From Cyanobacteria bacterium CYA (GTDB lineage: Bacteria > Planctomycetota > Phycisphaerae > Phycisphaerales > UBA1924): a stretch of 64,000 nucleotides of DNA. The DNA is taken from NCBI GenBank assembly GCA_008363215.1, contig RHKP01000005.1, positions 62,001 through 126,000 on the forward strand. Direction: 5' to 3'. Position 1 is the stretch's first letter. Every line of letters starts with the position of its first letter. The position numbers were made by a program, and so were the translations under genes. Shown piece by piece: positions 21,043-30,800 of this stretch. The notes below the pieces were generated by a model. That model did no database searches, was not told the origin of the DNA, and saw only the letters and a program-made list of their open reading frames with translations.

Positions 21043-23370
21043 CTAGATCGCTGCCGACCTCATGCGGGCCCGCAACCGGGCGCGAAGCACGATGGCCGAG
21101 AGGTTGAGCATCAGAACTATGAACAACAACAGGAGCGTAGTGGTCCAGACGAGCGGCTCGGTAGCCTCGGAGTCAGGGTTCTGGAAGCCCAGGGTATAGA
21201 TGTGGAAGCCCAGGTGCATGAAGGTGCGGTCGCCGTGGAGAAACGGCGCGTCGGTGCTGACCGGCAGGGCCGGCGCGAGGTTCACCGCACCGACCAGCAT
21301 CAGCGGGGCCACTTCGCCCGCACCGCGAGCCATTGCCAGGATCGCCCCGGTCATGATCCCCGGCATCGCCGATGGAAGCACGATCCGCCGGATCGTCTGC
21401 CACTTGCTGGCGCCGCAGCCGAAACTGCCCTCACGCATCGAGCCGGGCACAGCGGCGACGGCCTCCTCGGTCGCGACAATGACGACCGGCAGCGTGAGCA
21501 GCGCCAGCGTGAGGGAGGCCCACAGGATGCCGCGGCCGCCGAACGTGGGCTGCTCGGGCAACTTCTCCTCAAAGAACCCGTGAAAGTATGGCGTCGTTGC
21601 CAGGGCCCAGCCCGCCAGCACCGCAGCCCCGGCCCATCCGGCGAATGCGACCAGCGCCGCCCAGCGGCGGCGATGCGTGCCTCCCGCGATCGACTGCCGG
21701 CGCAGCAGCCCCCCCACGCCCGAAGCCGTCAGCACCAGGAGGCCTGCTCCGATCAAGAGCCACCACCAGTTGCTCAGCGGCACGGGCTCGGTGGGGCCCG
21801 AGTCGATGTACCCTCCGAGGATATAGCAGAAGAAGCCCAGCCCGAACATGCCGTACACGATGCTGGGCACTCCGGCCAGGTTGTTGATCGCCACGCGGAT
21901 GATGCTGGTCATCAGCCCCTGCCGCGCATACTCGCGCAGATACAGCGCCGCGATCACGCCGAGCGGGACGACCGAGATGGTCAGCAGCAGCGTCAGCGTC
22001 ACCGTGCCGACGATGACGGGGAATACACCACCCGCCGCCGACCCGTCGCGCGGCGGCTGCGAGAGATACTCGCCCCAGCGATCGAAGTACACGCCCAGCC
22101 GTCCGAAGAAGCCGATGCGGTTGGCCTCGACGACGCGCACCACCTGCGAGAGCAGCATGGGCTCGCCGGGCTCGGATCGGCTCAGGGGGCTCAAGCGCCC
22201 GGTCGTCGGCTCGATTGCAACCACACGCACCAACTGGTCCTGGTCACGCAGTTTCGAGAGTTCCTCCATCGCGTCATTCTGCTGTTGTCGCAGGTGGGCG
22301 ATGCGGTCCTCGATCTCGTGCTCGAGCTCGGCCAGTCGCTCGCTCGACATGTCCGGCAGCGCGCCGGGACGCTCGAGATAGACCGCTGCACCGAGCAGGG
22401 CGGCGCTTACCCAGCACGCAGGCACGCACAAGCGTCGCCACCACGGGCTGTTGAAAGACTGTCGCCGCCCCAGGCGCACGCCCGCATATGCGCCGCCCCC
22501 CGCACCGGCGAACATCAGCAGCCACAGCCAGAAGGGCAGCGCTTCGCGGCGATGCGCAAGCGTGCGCTCGTGTTCGAGGGCGCTCTTCTTCGCCTTCCAC
22601 CGCAGCCCGCGGATCCTGGATTCCAGGCCCGGGATCACCTTCAGGTTCAACTCGTCGCGGCGCGACCAACGTGCAGAGGCGTCGGCCTGTTCGGTCGCCA
22701 CGCGCGCCGTGGCCCGGTCGCTGCCACGCGCCACCCACGTGCGCTCACGCAGCATGAGGCCCGTCGGCGTCTGCACCGCCGCACGCTCGACTGCTCCCTC
22801 GCCTTCGCCCGCGTCGCCCGGCGGAACCTGGACCGCTTGACCCGCAAGCGGCCGCAGGCGGTCGACCGTCACGCCTTCAATCCGCCCGAGGAAGGCGCCC
22901 CACTCGTCGCGTTCGATCAGCACCGCGTCGGCCGGCGTCTCGACGCTCTGCACCTGCCAGAGCGGAATCCAGCGGAACGTTTCCTGTCCGAGATCGCGAT
23001 TGCCGACGAAGTAGCGCCGACGCATCGGCCGCCCGTCGTCAGACCAGGCTTGAGCACCGAGCGGCACGCCTGCCTGCCGCGCCGCGGTGACGGCCGCTTC
23101 CTCTTCCGCACTTTGCGGTGAGTAAGACTCTTCTTCGAGCGGGATACCAAGCACGACGCTGCCGTCGTTCAAACGCAGTTCGTGGATCTTTCCAGGCCAG
23201 AAGGTCGAACTCCCGCGCGCGACGATGAGCACGACCATGAAGAGGATCAGCCCGAGGCACACCACGATGGCCGAGCCCATGAGCCAGACGCGCGGCTCGG
23301 CCCTGGCACTGAAAGGCGTGCGGCGGTGATGCCGGAACTGCGGGCCGGACTGGTCGCTCGGCGTGCTCAC
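21043..23370 (-). CDS. pstA: Phosphate ABC transporter permease PstA, oversized
   Basis: One of two permeases of the phosphate importer. The C-terminal 300 residues or so are the normal PstA permease, with several membrane spans and the EAA-like loop [21 protein letters not shown]. In front lies about 450 residues, with a membrane span near the N-terminus ([20 protein letters not shown]), a large extracytoplasmic part and a helix-rich segment ([20 protein letters not shown]). Usual PstA is near 300 residues; this one is about 775. The start is a GTG at 23370 that overlaps the pstC stop by four bases, with AGGAGG upstream. Confidence 0.92.
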   Translation of the reverse strand: MSTPSDQSGPQFRHHRRTPFSARAEPRVWLMGSAIVVCLGLILFMVVLIVARGSSTFWPGKIHELRLNDGSVVLGIPLEEESYSPQSAEEEAAVTAARQAGVPLGAQAWSDDGRPMRRRYFVGNRDLGQETFRWIPLWQVQSVETPADAVLIERDEWGAFLGRIEGVTVDRLRPLAGQAVQVPPGDAGEGEGAVERAAVQTPTGLMLRERTWVARGSDRATARVATEQADASARWSRRDELNLKVIPGLESRIRGLRWKAKKSALEHERTLAHRREALPFWLWLLMFAGAGGGAYAGVRLGRRQSFNSPWWRRLCVPACWVSAALLGAAVYLERPGALPDMSSERLAELEHEIEDRIAHLRQQQNDAMEELSKLRDQDQLVRVVAIEPTTGRLSPLSRSEPGEPMLLSQVVRVVEANRIGFFGRLGVYFDRWGEYLSQPPRDGSAAGGVFPVIVGTVTLTLLLTISVVPLGVIAALYLREYARQGLMTSIIRVAINNLAGVPSIVYGMFGLGFFCYILGGYIDSGPTEPVPLSNWWWLLIGAGLLVLTASGVGGLLRRQSIAGGTHRRRWAALVAFAGWAGAAVLAGWALATTPYFHGFFEEKLPEQPTFGGRGILWASLTLALLTLPVVIVATEEAVAAVPGSMREGSFGCGASKWQTIRRIVLPSAMPGIMTGAILAMARGAGEVAPLMLVGAVNLAPALPVSTDAPFLHGDRTFMHLGFHIYTLGFQNPDSEATEPLVWTTTLLLLFIVLMLNLSAIVLRARLRARMRSAAI

Positions 23371-26195
23371 AGGGCGGCATTCCTCCTGCGGAAGTGCTGG
23401 CGCACCACCTCGGCCGATGTGTTGATGACCAGCGTCATCACGAACAGCACCAGCCCGCACAGGAACAACACGCGGAAGTGCGTGCTGTCAGGCGGGGCTT
23501 CGGGCAGTTCCACCGCTATGTTGGCCGACAGCGAACGGAAGCCGGAAAAGATGTTCAGGTCCATCTCCGGCGTGTTGCCCGTGGCCATGAGCACGATCAT
23601 CGTCTCGCCCACCGCCCGCCCCAGCCCAATCATGCAGGCCGAGAAGATACCCGAACCGGCAACGGGCAGAACGACGCGCACGGCCGTCTGCCAGGGTGTG
23701 GCGCCCGTTCCCAGCGACGCCGAACGAAGGGCCCGCGGCACGCTGGACAGGGCGTCCTCGCTGATGGTGAAGATGATCGGAATGACCGCAAAGCCCATGA
23801 CGATACCGACGACCAGCGTGTTCTTCTGCGTGAAACGCCCGAAGATCGAATCGCGTGGGTCAAGCCCGAAGCGTTCGAGCACCCAGCCGACAAGGGCGGC
23901 CGCGCCCAGCACGGCGCCGATGCTGGTCAGCAGACGCAGCATCTCCAGCATGCCGGCGATCGAACGCGGCATGCCGTCGAGCATTCCGATCCAGCGGCGT
24001 GAGAAGAGCCTTGCGTGCAACACCGGCACCACCAGGGCGGCGGGGATCACCATCGCGATGAACCAGCCCGGCCAGGCGCGCCCAAAGTTGCCGTCAAGCC
24101 AGCGCTCGATGCTGGCCCCGAAGGCCGGCACATCCTCGCTGGTCTCCACCGGGCGCACTGCCTGGCCTTCGACGTAGTAAATCCCCTCCTGCCGCATCGC
24201 AGACAGAGTGGCCGCACTCTTTCCCTCCGGCGTGCGAGCCTCGATGGGCAGACTTGCTTGGGGGATCAACTCGTACATGCCTGCGCGGATCAATGCATCC
24301 TGCCGCGAGGGCTGGAAGAGCGACTGCTCGACCAAAGGCCCGGCCACGATCGAAGCGCCCGCGCCGGCCAGCAGTACCACCGCCAGCGAGGCCAGTTGTG
24401 AGCGGCTGCCCAGTTTGCGCCCGTAGCGCGGAGGCACCATCTGCCACAACATGCCGGCCGTCACCGCCACCAGCGGGAGCACGAGCATGGCGACCATGAT
24501 GGAGGGCAGCCATTGGCGCACGAAAGGCGCGATAACCATCGCCGCGACGAAACCAATCACGACCGAAGGCAGCGAGGCCATCAGTTCGATCGACGGCTTG
24601 ACCACCCTGTGAATCGAGCGATGCATGAACTCACTGGCGTAGATGGCGGCCATGACGGCCAGAGGCGTGGCGAAAAGCATGGCGAAAAACGTGGCCTTGG
24701 CGGTGCCGAAGAGCAGCGGCACGATGCTGTACTTGGGCTCTGAAGCCGCGTCACCCGTGGACTGGTACACCCACTGCGGACCGGAATAGCCCTCGTAGTG
24801 CACCTTGCCGAACAGTGAACGCCAACTCACGCCCGGGTGCCCGGGGTCGAGCACGCGGCTGACGTAGTGCCCCTGCTCATCTATGCCCAGCAGCAGTTCC
24901 TCGGACGGCGACGCCACCGCGACCAGAGGCGTTGCTTCCAGATAAAGCGAGGCGAATCGCTTCTCGCTGGTCAGGTGTACGAGTGTGACCAGTCCGTCAG
25001 CGGTTGCCACTGTCGCGGACCGATCACGGTCTCCCGGCTCGATCGACACGACCGGGCTCTCTCCCAGGTCCAATTCCCATCGGCGTATGAGCCGGCGTCC
25101 GTCAGATGTCTCCGCGTCGCCGACGTCGCAGACCAGCCAGGCCGCGACGGCGCCGGTTTGATCTCCTACCAGCAGCGTCTGCGAACCCAGCGCCATCGTG
25201 ACCACGCCGACATGCCGGCCCCTGGGAACCAGCCGCCCGGTTTCGGCAAGCGTGATGCCCTCCTCGGGCTGCCTGGTGTCGTAGCGAGAGAAGGCGCCGT
25301 CTTCCCAGGCGACGATGACGCTCGTTCCGTCGGAGAGAACGAACACGCCGCGCGGAGTCTGCCCCGCTCGATCGAGAGCAAACGCGTGCTCGGTCAGTCG
25401 ATCCGTCGAGCCCCCGCCGTCCAGGCGCACGACCGACCGCATGACGCCGTAGATCGCGGTGCCGTCCGCCCGGACGGCGGCGAGAAACCGTCGGCGAGTG
25501 CCCACGCCTGCGCTATGCACCCGTTCGACCGCTCCTGCGCCCGACTCGAGACTGATTTCCGAGCCATCGCCCGTGATCGCCTGCCAGAGCAGCATGGCCC
25601 CGTCGCCCGTCCGCTCGACGTAGGCGTGCTCGGAGATAGCGTCGGACAAGTTCATCGCCGTCGCCAGAGACCGGCTCATCGACTCGTCGAGGGCGAGCAT
25701 CTGCCCGGCGGCCACGGCGGGGAGCGCGCCTTGGGCCTGCGGACTGACAAGCAGCCAGCGCAGGTCCACATGGCGGGTGAGGATGCGCCCATCCCCGGTG
25801 CCCAGGGTCAGGCGCCAGCGCCCCGGCTCGAAGGCCGACGCGGTGACCTCGGCTCCTTCGCCCAGGTCGACCTCGAGCCTGGTGCACTGCTGATCCAGCG
25901 CCACGTCAAGCATGCGTCCGTCGCGCGTGACGAGCAACGCGTGGTTCGCTCCATTGACCAGCCTGGCGGCGGCCAGCGGCCCGACCTGTTCCAGCATTCC
26001 CGTCGGGCCTGGGCCCTTCATCGAAGCGCCGGCGAACAACGGCGCCGCCGTGGCGACCAGGAAGATCATGATCCCGACCATCGCCGCCAGGACCGCCAGC
26101 CCCCCGGCCTGAATCGTCGTGCGTGCGGCTGAGTCCACCAGGCGCACGCGACGGCCCGTTCGCCGGACCGTCGGTGCTTTGGACATGGGACTCAT
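23367..26195 (-). CDS. pstC: Phosphate ABC transporter permease PstC, oversized
   Basis: The second permease, 942 residues against about 310 in the common form. After a first span (AVLAAMVGIMIFLVATAAPL) come some 430 residues of extracytoplasmic sequence with repeated beta-rich blades (for example RWRLTLGTGDGRILTRHVD and ATVATADGLVTLVHL), which look like a beta-propeller. The permease domain follows, with FFAMLFATPLAVMAAIYASEF and the loop GTGATPWQTAVRVVLPVAGSG. It sits between pstS (44 bases upstream) and pstA. Confidence 0.92.
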   Translation of the reverse strand: MSPMSKAPTVRRTGRRVRLVDSAARTTIQAGGLAVLAAMVGIMIFLVATAAPLFAGASMKGPGPTGMLEQVGPLAAARLVNGANHALLVTRDGRMLDVALDQQCTRLEVDLGEGAEVTASAFEPGRWRLTLGTGDGRILTRHVDLRWLLVSPQAQGALPAVAAGQMLALDESMSRSLATAMNLSDAISEHAYVERTGDGAMLLWQAITGDGSEISLESGAGAVERVHSAGVGTRRRFLAAVRADGTAIYGVMRSVVRLDGGGSTDRLTEHAFALDRAGQTPRGVFVLSDGTSVIVAWEDGAFSRYDTRQPEEGITLAETGRLVPRGRHVGVVTMALGSQTLLVGDQTGAVAAWLVCDVGDAETSDGRRLIRRWELDLGESPVVSIEPGDRDRSATVATADGLVTLVHLTSEKRFASLYLEATPLVAVASPSEELLLGIDEQGHYVSRVLDPGHPGVSWRSLFGKVHYEGYSGPQWVYQSTGDAASEPKYSIVPLLFGTAKATFFAMLFATPLAVMAAIYASEFMHRSIHRVVKPSIELMASLPSVVIGFVAAMVIAPFVRQWLPSIMVAMLVLPLVAVTAGMLWQMVPPRYGRKLGSRSQLASLAVVLLAGAGASIVAGPLVEQSLFQPSRQDALIRAGMYELIPQASLPIEARTPEGKSAATLSAMRQEGIYYVEGQAVRPVETSEDVPAFGASIERWLDGNFGRAWPGWFIAMVIPAALVVPVLHARLFSRRWIGMLDGMPRSIAGMLEMLRLLTSIGAVLGAAALVGWVLERFGLDPRDSIFGRFTQKNTLVVGIVMGFAVIPIIFTISEDALSSVPRALRSASLGTGATPWQTAVRVVLPVAGSGIFSACMIGLGRAVGETMIVLMATGNTPEMDLNIFSGFRSLSANIAVELPEAPPDSTHFRVLFLCGLVLFVMTLVINTSAEVVRQHFRRRNAAL

Positions 26196-26239
26196 GCGCT
26201 GTGTCTACCGGCTGTCAGTCCAGGATGAAGCGGCCAGCC

Positions 26240-27250
26240 TCAGCCGCCGCTGCCTGGAGCCGTTGCCGGCGTCCCCGGCTGAGGCGGCTCAGGAAACTTC
26301 AGACCTACCTTAGCCAAGTCGTCAACGGCAACCTTGGGCGATACGGGGTAGAACCCATCCTTCACCGTCGACTCCTGCCCGTCGCGGCTGTAGACCAGAC
26401 GGACAAACTCGGCCCGCAGCGGGTCAAGCCCGGCGGCGCGGTCGTAGTTCAGGTAAATGTACAGGTTTCGCGCCAGCGGATAGGTCCCCGCGTTGGCCGA
26501 TTCCTGCGAGGCTTCGACCGCTTCCTCGCCCTCGTCGAACGCCAGACGCAGAACCTTGACGTCCGGCGTGCGGAAGCCGATGCCGGAATAGCCCATGCCC
26601 AGCGGGTCGCTCGCGACCGACTGGATGACGCCCGCCGAGCCCGGCGCCTCCTTGACGGTGGGCTTGAAGTCGGCCCCGCTCAGTCCGACTTCCTTGAAGA
26701 AGGCGTAGGTTCCCGACGCCGAGTTGCGGCCGTAAAGACTGATCGGACGATCGCGCCACCGCGGGTCGCTGACGCCCAGTTCCCCCCAGGTCACGTCACC
26801 TGAATCGACCGAGAAGACCCGGCGGATCTGCGGAACCGAAATCTCCTCCAGCGGGCAGTCCTTGTGGACGTACACCGCCAGGCAGTCGATCGCCACACGC
26901 AACCGCGTGGGCTCAAACCCGAACTTCTTGACAAACTCGTCGACTTCCTTGCTCTTGAACGCCCGACTCATGGCCGCAAACTGGGCCTGACCTTCCATCA
27001 GCGCCGTCGGTCCGGTCGATGAGCCCTTGGCCTCGACCTGAATCCGCACGCCCGGGTGGGCCTTGTTCAACTGCTGGGCCCAAAGCCCCACGACATTGCT
27101 CAGCGTGTCTGAGCCGGCAGTCCGCAGGTCGCCCGCGACCCGCTGCTCGGAGACGTAGGGCTGGAACTTGGGGTCGATCTTCACCGGCCCGACGGCCAGC
27201 AACAAGCCGACCGAGAGAACGGCGACGATGCGTCCGATTATGATCTTCAC
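26240..27250 (-). CDS. pstS: Phosphate-binding protein PstS
   Basis: A 336-residue secreted solute-binding protein that delivers phosphate to PstCAB. A signal peptide (IIIGRIVAVLSVGLLLAVG) leads into the binding fold, with the phosphate-contact motifs RTAGSDTLSN, KGSSTGP, MSRAFK and RNSASGTYAFFKE. The tail is Pro/Gly-rich. The start is GTG with AAGGAG six bases upstream. It is the first gene of pstSCAB, so the 103 bases before it should hold the promoter; I see no convincing Pho box there. Confidence 0.94.
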   Translation of the reverse strand: MKIIIGRIVAVLSVGLLLAVGPVKIDPKFQPYVSEQRVAGDLRTAGSDTLSNVVGLWAQQLNKAHPGVRIQVEAKGSSTGPTALMEGQAQFAAMSRAFKSKEVDEFVKKFGFEPTRLRVAIDCLAVYVHKDCPLEEISVPQIRRVFSVDSGDVTWGELGVSDPRWRDRPISLYGRNSASGTYAFFKEVGLSGADFKPTVKEAPGSAGVIQSVASDPLGMGYSGIGFRTPDVKVLRLAFDEGEEAVEASQESANAGTYPLARNLYIYLNYDRAAGLDPLRAEFVRLVYSRDGQESTVKDGFYPVSPKVAVDDLAKVGLKFPEPPQPGTPATAPGSGG

Positions 27251-27353
27251 GGGTACTCCTTGATTGGCGATGGATTCTCACCCTGACGCCGTGAAGTTTC
27301 GCACCCCGAGCGATCAGACGCTGCTCCAAACCCGTCAAGATCGCGCTAAGAAC

Positions 27354-27875
27354 TTATCCGCCAAGCCGGACCGTGGCCCGCCCGAGCCCCCGCACATCAG
27401 CGCCGTCAGCCGTGATGAAGCGGCAGCGGATGTCGACGCCCATCGGCGCCATCACGTCTTCACCTTCCGCCAGGCGGAGATACATCGAGTAGCCCACTCC
27501 AGCCGGAAGATGACGGGCTGCCCGATCTACCACATCAGGGGGGAACACCCATCGCGCCAACACTGTCCCTGCGGCGTTCTGCATCACGAACTCGAATGAA
27601 CCCTTGGCGGCGACGGGGAGTTTGGATTCCCTCGTGTCGTCGGACGCGGGGAAGAGGTAGGCAAGGGCCTGCACAGTATCGGGGTAGCCGTTGCCGTCGG
27701 CGTCGCTGGGGAGCCCCACCGTCAACTGAACCTGCACAGGCGGGCGAGTGGAGGCGGGCACGGGGTTCGCCCGGGAATCACCCGATGCGGCGCAGCCCCA
27801 GAGGGTGCCTGCCAGCGCAAGGATTATCGTCATCGGCGCCGAACGCCTGTTGAACTCACTTCTGGTCATCTTCAT
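27354..27875 (-). CDS. Small lipoprotein translationally coupled to the giant secretin
   Basis: A 173-residue protein with a hydrophobic leader ending in ALAGTLWGC, a plausible though slightly unusual lipobox. It then has a Pro/Ser-rich linker and a domain with an EF-hand-like calcium loop DADGNGYPDT and a C-terminal beta-rich part. Its start overlaps the last 20 bases of the secretin gene, so it is the final gene of the secretion operon. Secretins often depend on small outer-membrane lipoproteins (pilotins) for assembly, and a similar role is a reasonable guess, but I see no sequence similarity to a known pilotin. Confidence 0.6.
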   Translation of the reverse strand: MKMTRSEFNRRSAPMTIILALAGTLWGCAASGDSRANPVPASTRPPVQVQLTVGLPSDADGNGYPDTVQALAYLFPASDDTRESKLPVAAKGSFEFVMQNAAGTVLARWVFPPDVVDRAARHLPAGVGYSMYLRLAEGEDVMAPMGVDIRCRFITADGADVRGLGRATVRLGG

Positions 27876-30800
27876 CTCGCGGCTCTTTGAGCCAGGCGTC
27901 GTCGGTCATGGGAGTCTTTTCCGGGAGGCGCACAGGCCCGTCCTTGCCATCGACCGAGGGCAACCCGCCGGGCTGTCCGAGCGCGTCGAAGATCGGCTTG
28001 GGGTCAGTCATCTCCCGCAGGTGCTGCTCGGACAGGGCGCGCTGGCGCAGTTCGGCCTGGGGAGTGTCGCCGGGGATCACATACGGGGTCAGGATGACGA
28101 GCAGTTCGGTCTTGACCTTGGACTCATCCTTGGTGCGGAAGAGCGGTCCGAGCAACGGCAGGTCGCCCAGCCCCTTGGCCTTGGTCTTGCGGTACTCGTC
28201 GATGGTCTGGATCAGCCCTCCGATGACGACCGTCTGCCCGTCCTTGACCGTCACGGTGGTGTCAACGAGGCGCTGGGTGATGATGGGGGCGCTGAAGTTT
28301 TCGTCGATCTCGACAGACCGCTGGCTCAACTGTGAGATTTCAGGCGCGATGTCGACCCGCACAAACCCGTCGGACGAAATCGACGGGCGCACGTTGAGAA
28401 TGATGCCCACGTCGCGGCGTTCGACATTGGCGTTGGAGCCGCCGAACTGATCGCGGTCCACGCCGGTCACGATGGCGATGTTCTCGCCGACGTTGATCGA
28501 CGCCTCTTCGTTGTTGTTGACGATGACGTGCGGACGGCTGAGAACCTCAAGCCTGCCCTGCTCTTCCAGGGCGCGGAGCAGCAGCGTGAAGTCGGTGGAG
28601 GCGACGGAGAAGTTGGGCACGCCCAGCGAGGTCGCCACACCGGCTCCGCCCGCGAGACTCTCGAACACATACCCGTCGCCCCCGATCTTGCTGGTCGCGA
28701 CCACCCCGCCGATGTTGATATCAACGCCCCACGACTCCGCCTCGTCGAGCGTGACTTCGGCGAGCAGAACCTGGATCATGACCTGCGGCGGCGAGGCGTC
28801 GAGTTCCTCGACGATCTTGGACACGGTCTCAATGTACCGTGGCGAGGCCGAGATGACCAGTTTGTTGCTCTTCTCATCGCCGATGACCGTGACTTCCTGC
28901 TCCAACTGGCGGATGAAACTCTCGGCCCGCTGCGGGCCCAGCGTCAGGCGGCGCCGCTCGGCCTCGCTCTCGAAGTAACTCTGAAGCGTGGTCTCGATGT
29001 CCTTCGCCTGGGCGTTTCGCAGGTTCACCACGCGCTGCTCTCGTTCGAGGGCCTGGATCCCGTCGAGTTGCGTGACGACCTCGCGCACTTCAGCCAGATA
29101 CTCCTTCGTGCCGGACACCAGCAGGGTGTTGGTGCGACGATCGACCGTGATGGACAGTTCCTGTCGCGGATCAGGCACGGGCGTGAAACGCCCCTGAGGC
29201 TGCTCGGGGTCTTCTTCGTCGCTGCGCGTGGGGATGAGCACGAGGCTGTCGCCCATCTGGCTGAGGTTGAACAGTTCGCCGAGCAGGACGGCCATCGCCT
29301 GCGCGTCGGCATTGACGAGTTGGAACGTCTCGATGACGCGGTCGCCGCGCCGGTCAAGATCAAGATCCTGAATGACCTTCATGATCAACTGCATCATCTC
29401 GGGCGGCGCCAGGACGAGGACCGAGTTGGTGCGCGTGTCGGCCGTGAGTTTGATGTAGTCGCGGATGTCGCCGTCGATGGTCGCTTCGGCGATGGCTTCT
29501 TCGATCTCCGGCGTGTAGACGCGGAGGACAGTGGCCTGCTGGCTGCTCCCCCGCCCGCCGATGGTGCGACCGGCCAGTGCATCCTCGAGCAAGCGTACCA
29601 CCTCGGTCGCGCTGGCTGAATCGAGTGCGATGCGCTTGAACTCCTGCACCGTCTCGACGCGTGCCTGATCCAGCCGGGCCACAAAGCCCCGGATGGCCGC
29701 GATGTCGGCTTCGGTGCCGGTGGCGATCAGCGCGTTGAGCCGGTCGTTGGCTATGAGCGTCACCGCCCGCTCGCCTCGACGTTCGTTCTCCTTCTCCACG
29801 TACAGTGAGTTGACCGCGTCAGCAATTTCGCTCGCCCGGCCCGGCGACTCGACGGCGATCAACTCCATGCGCTCGGCATCGCTGATCGCACGCCCGCCGG
29901 TGGTCAGGCTCTCGATGAACTCCTTGAGCATCGTCAGATTCTCATCGCTGGCGGCCACGATGAGCGAGTTGGTTGAGGGCACCGGCTCAATGCTGAACAC
30001 ATCCTCGGGAGATTCCAGGTCGCCGGAGCGGCGTGTGGCCTGGATGCGCTCACGCATCAGGCGCTGCAACTTGGGCGCCAGGTCGCGCACGTCGGCGTTG
30101 GGCACCTGCAACACGTGCAGCCCGACGGCAAATCGCGTCTCCTCGGTGTCAAGGGTGTTGAGCAGCCCGCGCAGCAACTCAAAACTGCGGGCGCTGGTCG
30201 AGACCACCAGCGCGTTGGTCCTCGAATCGACGCTGATCACCACCCGATCTTCCGGACGAAATGACGGCAGCGTCTCACGCTGGCGGAAAATCTGCGTGAG
30301 AATCGACGACACCCGATCCGCGGCCGCGTGTTCGAGCGGGATCACCTGCACCGCATTCTGAGCGCTGGCCAGTTCGACGTCGAGCGTCTTGACCAGTTCC
30401 TGCACCACCTTGATGTTCGTCGGTGTGCCGACGACGATCAGGGCGTTGAGGTTTTCCTCGGGCGTGACCACGAGTCCGGCCATCGGCGCGAAGATGTCAG
30501 ACTCGACGGCCCTGGCTTCACCGGCTTCCGTCAGCACGAGGCGCAGCCGCCCGACCTGGCGCTGCAGACCGACCTCCTCGGGCGTATCACCAAGCCCGCG
30601 GACGAGCACCTCGTCGATCTTTTCGGCAAGGAGCACGGCGTCGGCATGCTGCAGGGGGATGACATGAGCCTCGATCCACCCGCGTTCGGCGTCGTCGCTG
30701 TCGAGTTGCGTGACCAGCACCTCGACCAGCGCCAGGGCTTCCTCACGACCCGCGACTACCAGCGCGTTGGTGCGTTCGTCGACCGAGATCGCGATGGCGC

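Noticed and set aside
27251-27353. Pho box upstream of pstS
   Set aside because: No pair of CTGTCAT-like direct repeats with proper spacing is visible in the 103-base spacer.
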